Shown: positions 30,070 through 39,585 of the stretch, piece by piece
Position numbering within the stretch: position 1 is the first letter of the stretch
How the letters are laid out: every line of letters begins with the position of its first letter
Source of the DNA: Janibacter limosus
GTDB taxonomy: Bacteria; Actinomycetota; Actinomycetes; Actinomycetales; Dermatophilaceae
Reading direction: 5' to 3'
Length of the DNA stretch: 64,000 bases
Assembly: GCF_004295485.1 (NCBI RefSeq)
Contig: NZ_CP036164.1
Span: forward strand, 2,542,001-2,606,000
Position numbers and translations under genes: made by a program
The notes under the pieces: generated by a model
What the model was told of the DNA's origin: nothing
Databases searched by the model: none
The model's input: only the letters and a program-made list of their open reading frames with translations

Positions 30070-31740
30070 ATGGCCGACGCGACCACCCCGAGGACCCTGT
30101 CCGCACTGCCCTTCGCCTGCTCCGCCGCCTTCGGTGAGGCGCCCGCCCAGGCCTCCCGCCGAGCGGACGGCACCTGGCCGACCGTCTCGTTCCGCGAGAT
30201 GGGCACCGTCGTCGACGAGCTGGCCCGTGGGCTCGTCGGGCTGGGCATGGCCCCCGGCGACCGGGTCGCCGTGCTCGCCGACACCCGACCGGAGTGGATG
30301 CAGGTCGCCTACGCGATCGCCGCCGGTGGCGGGATCATCGTGCCGATCTACGCGACCAACAGCCCCGAGGAGTGCCACTGGGTCCTCGAGGACGCAGGAG
30401 TGCGGATCGCCGTCTGCGAGGACGCCGCCCAGATCGCCAAGGTGCGGGGAGTGGCCCACGACCTCGACGCGCTCACCCACCTCCTGACCATCGAGCCGGT
30501 CCCCGGCGAGATCGACCTCGCGGGCCTGCGGGCCCGAGGGCAGGAGGTGCCCGCGACCGAGCGCGAGGCCAGGACGGATGCCGTGAGCCCGGACGACGTC
30601 GCCGTCATCATCTACACGTCGGGCACGACGGGCCGTCCCAAGGGGTGCGTGCTCACCCACGACAACCTCATGTCCTGCGCCCGGCAGAGCGTGGAGCTCG
30701 GCATCGTGACGAGCGAGGACTCCACCTATCTCTTCCTGCCGCTGGCGCACGTCTACGCGCAGACGCAGAACGTCACCGCGCACGCCCTGGGCAGCTGCGT
30801 CTCCTACGCCTCCGCCGGTCCCGCGCAGGTCATGCAGGACCTCGCCGAGGTGCGGCCCACCTGCTTCCCCTCCGTCCCGCGGATCTACGAGAAGGTCCAC
30901 GCCGCCTTCGCCGGGGCACCGCGCACCGACGAGGTCCTCGCCCGCGTGCGCGGCGCCTTCGGCGGCCGGATCCGGGTGGCGATCTCGGGTGCGGCCCCCA
31001 TCGCCGGCGAGGTCCTCGAGTTCTTCCACGCGGCCGGGGTACCCGTGTACGAGGGCTACGGCCTGAGCGAGTCCACCGCCTTCGGCACGGTGAACCTGCC
31101 GGATGCCACCCGCCTCGGGACGATCGGCCGTCCCATGCCCTTCGGCGAGGTGCGGGTCGCCGACGACGGCGAGCTGCAGCTGCGCGGGCCGCACGTCTTC
31201 GCCGGGTACTGGCGCAACCCCGAGGCGACGGCCGCCTCCTTCACCGACGACGGCTGGCTGCGCACCGGCGACATCGGTGAGATCGACGCAGACGGCTACG
31301 TGCGGATCACCGGTCGGATCAAGGACATCATCATCACCTCGGGTGGCAAGAACATCGCGCCCGCCGTCTTCGAGAACGAGCTGCGGCAGTCCCCCTTCGT
31401 GTCGCACGTCGTCATGCACGGCGACCGGCGCCCCTACCCCGTCGCCCTGATCACCCTCGACCAGGACCAGGTGGGTCCGTGGGCGCGCGAGGAGGGCCTG
31501 CCCGACGACCCGGCCGCGCTCAGCGAGCACCCGAGGTTGCTGGAGCGCATCCGGGCGGACGTCGACGCGGCCAACGCGCACCTGGCCCGCGTCGAGCAGG
31601 TCAAGCGCTTCGCGGTCCTGCCCACGGACTTCTCCCCCGAGACCGGCGAGCTCACCGTGACCCTCAAGCTGCGTCGGTCGGTCGTCGAGTCCCGCTACGC
31701 GCACGTCCTCGATGCCCTCTACGCGACGACCGATTCGTAG
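30070..31740 (+). CDS. Long-chain fatty-acid--CoA ligase-like AMP-forming enzyme
   Basis: A 556-residue acyl-adenylate-forming enzyme that activates a carboxylic acid to its CoA thioester. The P-loop is VIIYTSGTTGRPKGCVLTH (about residues 178-196), the A5-type motif is YEGYGLSESTAFGT, and GWLRTGDIGEID and the hinge GRIKDIIITSGGKNIAP follow; the catalytic C-terminal Lys lies in the SPETGELTVTLKLRR region. This resembles the FadD15 type of long-chain ligases. The tetR gene starts 11 bases later, so ligase and regulator share a promoter with palindrome A2. Confidence 0.88.
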   Translation: MADATTPRTLSALPFACSAAFGEAPAQASRRADGTWPTVSFREMGTVVDELARGLVGLGMAPGDRVAVLADTRPEWMQVAYAIAAGGGIIVPIYATNSPEECHWVLEDAGVRIAVCEDAAQIAKVRGVAHDLDALTHLLTIEPVPGEIDLAGLRARGQEVPATEREARTDAVSPDDVAVIIYTSGTTGRPKGCVLTHDNLMSCARQSVELGIVTSEDSTYLFLPLAHVYAQTQNVTAHALGSCVSYASAGPAQVMQDLAEVRPTCFPSVPRIYEKVHAAFAGAPRTDEVLARVRGAFGGRIRVAISGAAPIAGEVLEFFHAAGVPVYEGYGLSESTAFGTVNLPDATRLGTIGRPMPFGEVRVADDGELQLRGPHVFAGYWRNPEATAASFTDDGWLRTGDIGEIDADGYVRITGRIKDIIITSGGKNIAPAVFENELRQSPFVSHVVMHGDRRPYPVALITLDQDQVGPWAREEGLPDDPAALSEHPRLLERIRADVDAANAHLARVEQVKRFAVLPTDFSPETGELTVTLKLRRSVVESRYAHVLDALYATTDS

Positions 31741-31750
31741 ACTCCACCCC

Positions 31751-32347
31751 ATGCCCACGCAGCCGAGGACCCGCATCTCGGGTGCGACCGTCCCGGACCT
31801 CGTGCTCGCCGCCGCCACGCGGCTCTTCGCCGAGCAGGGCTTCGAGGCCACCTCCGTGCAGCAGATCGTCGACGCCGCGGGCGTGACCAAGGGCGCGATG
31901 TACCACTACTTCTCGTCCAAGGACGAGCTGCTCACGGCCAGCTACGGCCAGCTGCTCGACCGGCAGCTGGAGCACGTCGTCGAGATCTCGGGACGCGACC
32001 TGCCCGTCGTCGAGCGCCTGCGGCTGATCGCCGAGGACCTCGTGCTCACCACCGTGGCCGAGCTCGAGCGGGCCACGGCCTTCCACAACTCGATGCACCT
32101 GCTCAGGGCCCCCTCGCGCACGACGATCCGCGAGCAGCGACGCACCTTCCGGCGCACCTTCGAGGACGTCGTCCGGGAGGGCATCGCCGCCGGCGAGCTG
32201 CGCGAGGACCTGTCGGTGGACCTCGTGATGTTCAACTTCATGGGCGCCATCGGGTACCTGCCCGTGTGGTTCACCCACGACGGCCCCCGCACCCCGGACG
32301 AGGTCGCGAGCGCCTACGGCGACCTGCTCATCGCCTCGCTCGTCTGA
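31751..32347 (+). CDS. TetR family regulator (first)
   Basis: A 198-residue regulator. The N-terminal helix-turn-helix is clear: LVLAAATRLFAEQGFEATSV then VQQIVDAAGVTKGAMYHYFS followed by SKDELL. The ligand-binding half is unassigned. TetR proteins in such clusters usually sense acyl-CoA or a pathway intermediate and repress. It is co-transcribed with the CoA ligase behind palindrome A2 and is one of two candidates for the protein that reads the shared palindrome. Its stop is only 11 bases from the stop of the converging ligase gene. Confidence 0.88.
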   Translation: MPTQPRTRISGATVPDLVLAAATRLFAEQGFEATSVQQIVDAAGVTKGAMYHYFSSKDELLTASYGQLLDRQLEHVVEISGRDLPVVERLRLIAEDLVLTTVAELERATAFHNSMHLLRAPSRTTIREQRRTFRRTFEDVVREGIAAGELREDLSVDLVMFNFMGAIGYLPVWFTHDGPRTPDEVASAYGDLLIASLV

Positions 32348-32358
32348 CCGGGCCCGCG

Positions 32359-34032
32359 TCAGCGTCGCGCCGCGACGACCTCGCCGGCACGACCGAGGAG
32401 CTCCGCCTTGCGGATCTTGCCCGTGTCGGTCATCGGGAAGTCCTCGACCACCTCGACGAGCGGCACCTTGTACCCCGCCATCTGCCCGCGGGCCCAGGCC
32501 TCGAGGTCGGCGGGGGTGGCGCCCCCTTCGGCCAGGCTGACGAAGGCGACGGGTCGCTGCCCGCTGTCCTCGTCCTCGGCGGGCACCACCGCGACGGACG
32601 CGATGTCGGGGTGGCCGGCGAGGATCATCTCGACCTCGGCCGGGAAGACGCTCATCCCCTTGACCTTGATCAGGTCCTTGCTGCGCGCCAGGTAGTGCAG
32701 GCACCCGTCGTCGTCGAGGTAGCCGGTGTCACCGGTGTGCAGCCAGCCGTCGCGCAGCTGCTCGGCGGTGGCGGCCGGGTTGCGCCAGTAACGCGTCATG
32801 ATCGACGGGCTGCGCAGGAGGATCTCGCCGGACTCGCCGAAGCCCATCGGCTCGGCGGTCACCGGGTCGACGACGACCACGTCGGTGCCGGGCACCGGCA
32901 GGCCGCAGAAGACGGGCTCGCTGAGCAGGTCGTGGTCGCCGTCGTGGAAGCCGTACGGCACGACGTCGACGGTGTGGCTCTCGGTCATGCCGTAGGAGCC
33001 CTCACGCAGGACCGACCCCGGACCGACGGCCTGCGACCAGCGACGCCGCACGTCGGGGGTGAGCTTGCGGACGAAGGACATCGCCATGGGCGCGGTGAAG
33101 GAGGAGAGGTCGCGCTCGGCGATCCCCGGCAGCGCGAGGATGTCGAGGTAGCTCTCGACCGTGGCCGCGGTCATCGTCACCCGGTGGCGCTCGACGAGGT
33201 CGACGACGGTCGCCGCCTCCCAGCGCTCGAGGAGCACGGTCGTGCCACCCATGACGAGCGGGATCAGGATGCCCAGGTCCTCCCCCGCGATCCAGAAGAC
33301 CGGGATGAAGCACAGCGAGACGATCTCGGCGCCGACGAGCCCGTTGGCCCCCGCGGCGCTGACCGCCGTGTAGACCATGTGCCGCTGCGTGTGCTCGCAG
33401 CCCTTGGGCAGACCGGTGGTGCCGCCGGTGTAGTTGAGCGCGGCGAGCGCCTCGAGGTCACGGGCCGGCTCGGCGAGTGGGTGCGCCGTCACCGTGTCGG
33501 ACCAGCGCACCACCTCGATCCCCTCGACGGAGGGAAGGGGGTCCCCCTCGCCTCCCAGGACGACGACCGTGCGCACCCGCGTCTGCACCGCCGCATCGCA
33601 GAGTCGTTGCGCCAGAGGGGCGCTCGTGACGACGACGCTCGCGTCGCTGTCGCCGAGCTCGTGCACGAGCTCGGCGTGCTGGAACATCGGGTTGACCGGG
33701 ACATGGACGCACCCGGCCCGCAGGGTGCCGAGGAAGGCGATGACGAACTCGGGGACGTTGCCCAGGTGGATGCCGACGCGCTCGCCGGGGGCCACCCCCT
33801 TCGCCCTCAGCCAGCCGGCCCACCGCGCGTGGCGGTCGGCGAGCTCGCGGTAGTCGATGACGACGTCGTCGTGGACCACGGCCGCACGCTCGGGCTGCCG
33901 CCGCGCCCACTCGTCGACGTACTCCGGGACGGCGCGCTCCCCGAGGGGGTGGACGACGTCACGCGGCAGGCCCGCGGGACGCACCCGCTCCTGCCGTCGC
34001 CGGATCTCGTCGAGGTGCTGGGTCAGGTCCAT
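32359..34032 (-). CDS. AMP-forming acyl-CoA synthetase
   Basis: A 557-residue adenylate-forming ligase. The P-loop is ALNYTGGTTGLPKGCEHTQ (about residues 197-215), with G replacing the first S of the usual SGTTG. Further motifs are GSYGMTESHTVD, DGWLHTGDTGYLDDDG and the hinge ARSKDLIKVKGMSVFP, and the catalytic Lys sits in MTDTGKIRKAEL near the C-terminus. It is the last gene of the nine-gene operon that starts with fabG, 15 bases after the carboxylase gene. The substrate is a medium or long carboxylic acid by family resemblance only. Confidence 0.87.
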   Translation of the reverse strand: MDLTQHLDEIRRRQERVRPAGLPRDVVHPLGERAVPEYVDEWARRQPERAAVVHDDVVIDYRELADRHARWAGWLRAKGVAPGERVGIHLGNVPEFVIAFLGTLRAGCVHVPVNPMFQHAELVHELGDSDASVVVTSAPLAQRLCDAAVQTRVRTVVVLGGEGDPLPSVEGIEVVRWSDTVTAHPLAEPARDLEALAALNYTGGTTGLPKGCEHTQRHMVYTAVSAAGANGLVGAEIVSLCFIPVFWIAGEDLGILIPLVMGGTTVLLERWEAATVVDLVERHRVTMTAATVESYLDILALPGIAERDLSSFTAPMAMSFVRKLTPDVRRRWSQAVGPGSVLREGSYGMTESHTVDVVPYGFHDGDHDLLSEPVFCGLPVPGTDVVVVDPVTAEPMGFGESGEILLRSPSIMTRYWRNPAATAEQLRDGWLHTGDTGYLDDDGCLHYLARSKDLIKVKGMSVFPAEVEMILAGHPDIASVAVVPAEDEDSGQRPVAFVSLAEGGATPADLEAWARGQMAGYKVPLVEVVEDFPMTDTGKIRKAELLGRAGEVVAARR

Positions 34033-34047
34033 GTGCGCTCCCTTGCG

Positions 34048-37000
34048 TCACCAGGTGTCGATGTAGCGGGCCGGTCGCCCGGTCGAGGCCGTGCCCGCCG
34101 TGGCCGTGAGGATCCACCGGCGGGTGTCCACCGGGTCGATGACGTCGTCGAGCTCGACGACCGCGGCGGCGTTGACCGCGCGGCCCCGCTCGTAGAGGTC
34201 GTCGAGCAGCCGCTGCTCGAGCGCACGACGCTCCGTCGGGTCGGCCACCGCCTCGAGCTCCCGGCGGAAGCCGAGCCGGACCGCACCCTCGAGACCCATG
34301 CCGCCCACCTCACCGGTCGGCCAGGCCAGCGTCGCAGCGGGCCGGTGGAAGCTGCCCGCCGCCATGGCCTGCGCACCCAGGCCGTAGGCCTTGCGCAGGA
34401 CGACGGTGACGATCGGCACCTGCAGGTGCGCGCCGATGACGAAGAGCCGGGCGAAGTGGCGCACCGTCGCGGTGCGCTCGTGGTCGGGACCGACCATGAA
34501 CCCCGGGGTGTCGCACAGCGACACCACGGGCAGCCCGTGGGCGTCGCACAGCTGGAGGAAGCGGGCGAGCTTGTCGGCCGCCGGGGCGTCGATCGCGCCA
34601 CCGAGGTGGCGCGGGTTGTTGGCGACCAGGCCCATCGGGCGGCCCTCGACCCGCACGAGCGCGGTGACGACGCCGGGCGCGAAGCCCGCGCGCAGCTCGA
34701 GCACCGAGCCCTCGTCGGCGAGCGTGTCGATCGCCGCGTGGATGTCGTAGGCGCGCACCCTGCTCTCCGGCACGACGTGGCGCAGTGCCCGCTGGTCGGC
34801 CGCGGTCCACTCGTCGTGGACGCCCTGGAAGTAGCCGAGGTATCGCCTGGCCACGGCGACCGCCTCGGCCTCGTCGTCGACGACGACGTCAACGACGCCG
34901 TTGCTCCCTTGGACGTCGATCGGGCCGACCTCCTCGGGGGCGAAGACGCCGAGGCCGCCCCCCTCGATCATCGCGGGCCCGCCCATGCCGATCGTCGAGT
35001 CACGCGTGGCGATGATGACGTCGCAGCAGCCGAGCAGCGCCGCGTTGCCCGCGAAGCAGCGCCCCGCGGCGATGCCCACGGTCGGCACCAGCCCGCTGAG
35101 CCGGCCCATCGTCGCGAAGGTCGGCACGTCGAGCCCGCTGGCCACCGTCGTGTCGGTGTCGCCGGGGCGACCTCCACCCCCTTCGGCGAAGAGGACCACG
35201 GGCAGGCGCTGCTGCTCGGCGATCTCGAGCAGGCGGTCGGTCTTCTTGTGGTTGAGGTAGCCCTGCGTGCCCGCCAGGACCGTGTAGTCGTAGGCCAGGA
35301 CCGCACACCGGGTGTCCTCCGCCGGCACCGAGGTGATCCGCCCGATGCCGGTGACGATGCCGTCGGCCGGGGTGGTGGCGATGAGCTCCTCCTCGCTGCG
35401 GCGGGCCCGCTGCGCGGCGACCGCGAGGCCTCCGTACTCGACGAAGCTGCCCTCGTCGACGAGGTCGGCGATGTTTTCCCGTGCCGTCCGGTGCCCGCGG
35501 TCATGGCGCTTGGCCACCGCCTCGGGGCGCGCCTCGTCGAGCCGGCGATCGCGACGCTCGAGCAGGCGGGTGAGGTCGGGGCGCTCCGCGTCGAGGTCGG
35601 GGCCGTCGTCGACCGCACCGGCGCACTCCTGCTCCGACGAAGGGAGCAGCCGCACCAGCAGGTCGTCCGGCGCGGTGCTTGCCCCGGGTCGGGTCCGCAC
35701 GGACGTGACGGTGCCGGAGACGGGGGCCGGGACGAGGTGCTCCATCTTCATCGCCTCGACGACGACGAGCGGGGTGCCGGCGGTGACCTGCTGGCCCTCC
35801 TCGACGAGCACGGCGACGACGCTGCCGGCCATCTCGGCGCGGACCTCACCGCCCTGGTCGTCGGTCGGCGTCGTGGCCTGCGTGAGGCCGGCGTCGTCGA
35901 ACCACCGGGTCGTGAGCTGCCAGCCCGCGAGGTCCTCGTGCTCGAGGATTGCCCGCAGCACGGGCAGGTTGGTCTCGACCCCGCCGATGCTGCACTCGGC
36001 GGCGGCGAGGCGAGCCTTGTCGAGGGCAGCCGTGAGCCCGCCGTGGCTGTGGGTGATCACCTTGGCGACGAGCGAGTCGAAGGACCCGTCGACGCGGGTG
36101 CCCTCGACGAGATGGGTGTCGACGCGGACCCCGGGGCCGGTCGGCAGGGCCAGCCCGGCGACGACACCGTGGGCCGGCAGGGCCTCGCCACTGCTGCCCT
36201 GGCGCTCGGCCGCGATGCGCAGCTCGACGGCGCAGCCGGTGACGGCCGGCGGCGTGCCCAGGCCGAGGTCCGCGAGCTGGTGACCCTGCGCGATCCGCAG
36301 CTGGGTGAGGACGAGGTCGACGCCGGTGACCATCTCGGTGACCGGGTGCTCGACCTGCAGGCGCGGGTTGACCTCGATGAACCACCAGCGGGTCGGGTCG
36401 TCGGCGTCGAGGAGGAACTCGACGGTGGCGAGCCCGCGATAGCCGCTGCCGGCGACGAGACGGACGGCTGCGGTGTGCAGGTCCGCGCGCACGGCCTCCG
36501 GCAGGTCGGGCGCGGGGGCGATCTCGAGGACCTTCTGGAAGCGCCGCTGGACGGTGCAGTCGCGCTCGCCGAGGTGGGTGACCGCCCCGCTGGCGTCGGC
36601 CGCGACCTGGACCTCGACGTGCCGGGCCCGCTCGACGTACAGCTCGGCGAAGAGATCACCGGAGCCGAAGCTGCGCTCCGCCTCGGAGCGGGCGCGCTCC
36701 CACGGCTCGGTGAGCGAGGCGCCGGCCGGCACCGCGCGCATGCCCCGGCCGCCACCGCCGGCTGCCGCCTTGACCATCACGCCGGCCGGGAGCTGCTCCC
36801 TCGCAAACGCGGCAGCCTCCTCCTCGGTGACGCCGACGGACGTGGCAGGCAGGACGGGCACGCCCGCCCGCTCGGCCGCCGCGCGGGCGCTGCCCTTGTC
36901 GCCGAAGAGCTCGAGGAGGTCGGCGTCGGGGCCGACGAAGACCACGCCCGCATCGACGCAGGCCCGGGCGAGGACCGGGCTCTCGCTGAGGAAGCCGTAG

Positions 37001-37239
37001 CCCGGGTGGAGCAGCCCGCACCCGTGCTCCGTCGCCCCCGCGACGAGGGAGGCGGCGTCCAGGTAGGCCGCCGCCCCCTCGCCGGGGAGCACGTGGACGC
37101 CGGTCGCCAGGCGCGCCGCCGACGAGTCGGCCTCCGCCCGGGTCACGGCGACGACGACGTCGAGGCCGGCCTCCCGGGCGGCCCGCACGATGCGGACGGC
37201 GATCTCACCACGGTTGGCGACGAAGACGGACTCGGGCAC
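34048..37239 (-). CDS. Single-chain biotin-dependent acyl-CoA carboxylase
   Basis: A 1063-residue fusion of all three carboxylase functions. Residues 1 to about 450 are biotin carboxylase (ATP-grasp loop VMVKAAAGGGGRGMRAV; EVNPRLQVEHPVTEMVTG). Residues about 465-540 are the biotin carrier, with the biotinylated Lys498 in VVEAMKMEHL. Residues about 570-1063 are the two carboxyltransferase lobes (RTARENIADLVDEGSFVEYG; later LCDTPGFMVGPDHE and KAYGLGAQAMAAGSF). Size and order match the single-chain long-chain acyl-CoA carboxylase known from mycobacteria. It carboxylates an acyl-CoA with ATP and bicarbonate; the substrate here is unknown. It sits between the thiolase and a ligase in the nine-gene operon. 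Confidence 0.92.
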   Translation of the reverse strand: MPESVFVANRGEIAVRIVRAAREAGLDVVVAVTRAEADSSAARLATGVHVLPGEGAAAYLDAASLVAGATEHGCGLLHPGYGFLSESPVLARACVDAGVVFVGPDADLLELFGDKGSARAAAERAGVPVLPATSVGVTEEEAAAFAREQLPAGVMVKAAAGGGGRGMRAVPAGASLTEPWERARSEAERSFGSGDLFAELYVERARHVEVQVAADASGAVTHLGERDCTVQRRFQKVLEIAPAPDLPEAVRADLHTAAVRLVAGSGYRGLATVEFLLDADDPTRWWFIEVNPRLQVEHPVTEMVTGVDLVLTQLRIAQGHQLADLGLGTPPAVTGCAVELRIAAERQGSSGEALPAHGVVAGLALPTGPGVRVDTHLVEGTRVDGSFDSLVAKVITHSHGGLTAALDKARLAAAECSIGGVETNLPVLRAILEHEDLAGWQLTTRWFDDAGLTQATTPTDDQGGEVRAEMAGSVVAVLVEEGQQVTAGTPLVVVEAMKMEHLVPAPVSGTVTSVRTRPGASTAPDDLLVRLLPSSEQECAGAVDDGPDLDAERPDLTRLLERRDRRLDEARPEAVAKRHDRGHRTARENIADLVDEGSFVEYGGLAVAAQRARRSEEELIATTPADGIVTGIGRITSVPAEDTRCAVLAYDYTVLAGTQGYLNHKKTDRLLEIAEQQRLPVVLFAEGGGGRPGDTDTTVASGLDVPTFATMGRLSGLVPTVGIAAGRCFAGNAALLGCCDVIIATRDSTIGMGGPAMIEGGGLGVFAPEEVGPIDVQGSNGVVDVVVDDEAEAVAVARRYLGYFQGVHDEWTAADQRALRHVVPESRVRAYDIHAAIDTLADEGSVLELRAGFAPGVVTALVRVEGRPMGLVANNPRHLGGAIDAPAADKLARFLQLCDAHGLPVVSLCDTPGFMVGPDHERTATVRHFARLFVIGAHLQVPIVTVVLRKAYGLGAQAMAAGSFHRPAATLAWPTGEVGGMGLEGAVRLGFRRELEAVADPTERRALEQRLLDDLYERGRAVNAAAVVELDDVIDPVDTRRWILTATAGTASTGRPARYIDTW

Positions 37240-37275
37240 GGGTGCTCCTCGTGGTTGGTGCTCGGGGGTGGCGGG

Positions 37276-38472
37276 TCAGAAGATCTCGAAGAGGCCAGCG
37301 GCTCCCTGGCCACCGCCGATGCACATGGTGACGACGCCGTACTTCGCGCCGCGCTTCTTGCCCTCGATGAGGACGTGCCCGGCCATCCGCGCACCGCTCA
37401 TGCCGTAGGGGTGCCCGATCGAGATCGCGCCGCCGTTGACGTTGTAGAGCTCCGGGTCGATGCCGAGCGTGTCGCGGCAGTAGAGCGCCTGGACCGCGAA
37501 GGCCTCGTTGAGCTCCCACAGGCCGATGTCGTCGACGCTCAGGCCGTGCTGCTTCAGCAGCTTCGGCACGGCGAAGACCGGGCCGATGCCCATCTCGTCC
37601 GGCTCGCAGCCGGCGACGGCCATGCCGCGGAAGGCGCCCAGCGGGGTCAGGCCCCGGCGGGAGGCCTCGGACGCCTCCATGACGACCGCGGCCGAGGCGC
37701 CGTCGGACAGCTGCGAGGCATTGCCGGCGGTGATCGAGAAGCCCTCGGTACCGTCCTTGGCGAGCACGGGGTTCAGCCCCGAGAGGCTCTCCAGCGTCGT
37801 GCTCGGACGGTTGCCCTCGTCCTTGGTGAGGGTGACCTCCTGCGAGCCCACCTCGCCGGTGGCCTTGTCCTTGGTGAGCATCGTCGTGGTCAGCGGCACG
37901 ATCTCGTCGTCGAGCGCTCCGGCCTCCTGCGCGGCCGCGGTGCGGCGCTGCGACTCGAGGGCGTACTCGTCCTGCCGCTCCCGGGAGATGCCGTAGCGCT
38001 GCGCGACGACCTCGGCCGTCTCGAGCATCGACATGTAGGTCGCCGGCACGTGCTCGACGAGCCACGGGTCCTGCGCCCGGTAGGTGTTCATGTGCTCGTT
38101 CTGCACCAACGAAATCGACTCGACGCCACCGCCGACGGCGACGTCCATGCCGTCGAAGATGACCTGCTTGGACGCGGTCGCGATGGCCATGAGACCGCTC
38201 GCGCACTGGCGGTCGACGGACATGCCGGCGACCGACACCGGCAGGCCGGCGCGCAGCGCGGCCTGGCGTCCGATGTTCATCGCGGTCGAGCCCTGCTGCA
38301 TGGCGGCGCCGATGACGACGTCCTCGATGCGCTCGCCCTCGACGCCGGCACGCTCGACGGCGTGCCGCACGGCGTGGCCGATGAGCTCCTGGGCCTGGGT
38401 GTCGTTGAAGGCGCCGCGGTACGCGCGGCCGATCGGGGTGCGGGCGGTGGAGACGATGACTGCTTCGCGCAT
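37276..38472 (-). CDS. Acetyl-CoA C-acyltransferase (thiolase)
   Basis: A 398-residue thiolase that cleaves 3-ketoacyl-CoA with CoA at the end of beta-oxidation. All catalytic residues are present: nucleophile Cys90 in [18 protein letters not shown], His in [13 protein letters not shown] and the second Cys in [14 protein letters not shown] 38472 is preceded by AGGAG at 5 bases; the GTG two codons upstream overlaps that site. It lies between a dehydrogenase gene (42 bases upstream) and the carboxylase gene (36 bases downstream). Confidence 0.94.
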   Translation of the reverse strand: MREAVIVSTARTPIGRAYRGAFNDTQAQELIGHAVRHAVERAGVEGERIEDVVIGAAMQQGSTAMNIGRQAALRAGLPVSVAGMSVDRQCASGLMAIATASKQVIFDGMDVAVGGGVESISLVQNEHMNTYRAQDPWLVEHVPATYMSMLETAEVVAQRYGISRERQDEYALESQRRTAAAQEAGALDDEIVPLTTTMLTKDKATGEVGSQEVTLTKDEGNRPSTTLESLSGLNPVLAKDGTEGFSITAGNASQLSDGASAAVVMEASEASRRGLTPLGAFRGMAVAGCEPDEMGIGPVFAVPKLLKQHGLSVDDIGLWELNEAFAVQALYCRDTLGIDPELYNVNGGAISIGHPYGMSGARMAGHVLIEGKKRGAKYGVVTMCIGGGQGAAGLFEIF

Positions 38473-38514
38473 GGTCACTCCTGGTGGTCGAAGGGGGTGG
38501 GTCGAGTCTGTCGG

Positions 38515-39585
38515 TCAGCTGGCGGGCAGGTCCACGAGGACCGCGAGGTCGCTGCGGTGCCGGTCGGGTGTGCCGAGGGCGAGCTGGTCGGCCTTGGCCC
38601 GCTTGAGGCGGGTGTGCACCGGTGCCTCCCAGGTCATCCCGATGCCGCCGTGCAGCTGCAGGGCCTCCTCGGCGGCGTGGACCGCGGCGTCGGAGCAGAA
38701 GGCCTGGGCGGTGGCCTGGGACACGAGCTGGTCGTCGTCGCCGTCGGCCAGCGTGCCGGCCGCGTGACGGGCCGCCGCCTGGGCGTTGACGAGGAGCAGG
38801 TAGAGGTCCGCCAGCCGGTGCTTGATCGCCTGGAAGGAGCCGATCGGCCGGGCGAACTGCACCCGCGTCTTGGCGTACTCCACCGTCGTCTCGAGGCACC
38901 ACTGGGCCAGGCCCAGCTGCTCGGAGGCGAGCAGCGCGGCGCCCGACGCGAGCGCCGCGTCGACGGCCTCGTCCGCCGCTGCGCCGGAGGCGATCTCGCT
39001 CCCGGCGCCCGTCAGGGTCACGCGGGCGAGCGGCCGGGTCATGTCGAGGGAGACGATCGGCTCGAGGTCGACCTCGTCGCGGCCGTACGCGCGAAGGGAG
39101 GTCCCTCCCCCTTCGCCCCGGGTCGGCACGAGGAAGAGGTCCGCGCCCAACGCGCCGGCGACCGGCTCCGCGCTGCCGTCCACCGGCGACCAGGCGCCGC
39201 GTCGGGCGGTCCAGGGCAGGACGAGCGTGGCCGTGCGCTCGCCCGAGGCCAGCGCCGGCAGGTGCTGCTCGTCGCCAGTGGCCAGTAGTGCGGTCGTCGC
39301 GATGACGGCGCTCGTGAGGAAGGGCGTCGGGGCGACCGTACGGCCGAGCTCCTCGAGGACCACGGCCGCCTCCCGGGCGCTCGCGCCGACGCCGCCGAGG
39401 GACTCGGGGACGAGCAGCCCGGCCAGGCCGAGCTGCTCGGCGAGCGCGCGCCACAGGGCGCTGACGTCGGCGTCGGGCTCGTCGGCGAGGCGGGCGGGGA
39501 GCCCGTCGTCGAGGGCACGCTGCAGTGTCGAGCGGACGCTGGAGCGCAGCGACTCCTCGACATCGGTGTAGAGCAGGTCGGTCAT
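38515..39585 (-). CDS. Acyl-CoA dehydrogenase family protein, short subunit
   Basis: A 356-residue flavoprotein. LGLAGLLVPESLGGVGASAR is the N-terminal helix-domain signature; the C-terminal domain has GSFQAIKHRLADLYLLL and LHGGIGMTWEAPVHTRLKRA. The middle beta domain is short and degenerate. In the steroid-degrading actinobacterial systems such short FadE proteins pair with a longer partner to form alpha2beta2 enzymes. Its ATG overlaps the stop of the neighbouring dehydrogenase gene (ATGA), supporting a heteromeric pair. Confidence 0.88.
   Translation of the reverse strand: MTDLLYTDVEESLRSSVRSTLQRALDDGLPARLADEPDADVSALWRALAEQLGLAGLLVPESLGGVGASAREAAVVLEELGRTVAPTPFLTSAVIATTALLATGDEQHLPALASGERTATLVLPWTARRGAWSPVDGSAEPVAGALGADLFLVPTRGEGGGTSLRAYGRDEVDLEPIVSLDMTRPLARVTLTGAGSEIASGAAADEAVDAALASGAALLASEQLGLAQWCLETTVEYAKTRVQFARPIGSFQAIKHRLADLYLLLVNAQAAARHAAGTLADGDDDQLVSQATAQAFCSDAAVHAAEEALQLHGGIGMTWEAPVHTRLKRAKADQLALGTPDRHRSDLAVLVDLPAS

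Noticed and set aside
32266..39288. Second giant plus-strand open frame (about 2340 codons)
   Set aside because: It is antisense to a ligase gene, the carboxylase gene, the thiolase gene and a dehydrogenase gene, all of which carry complete motif sets on the minus strand.
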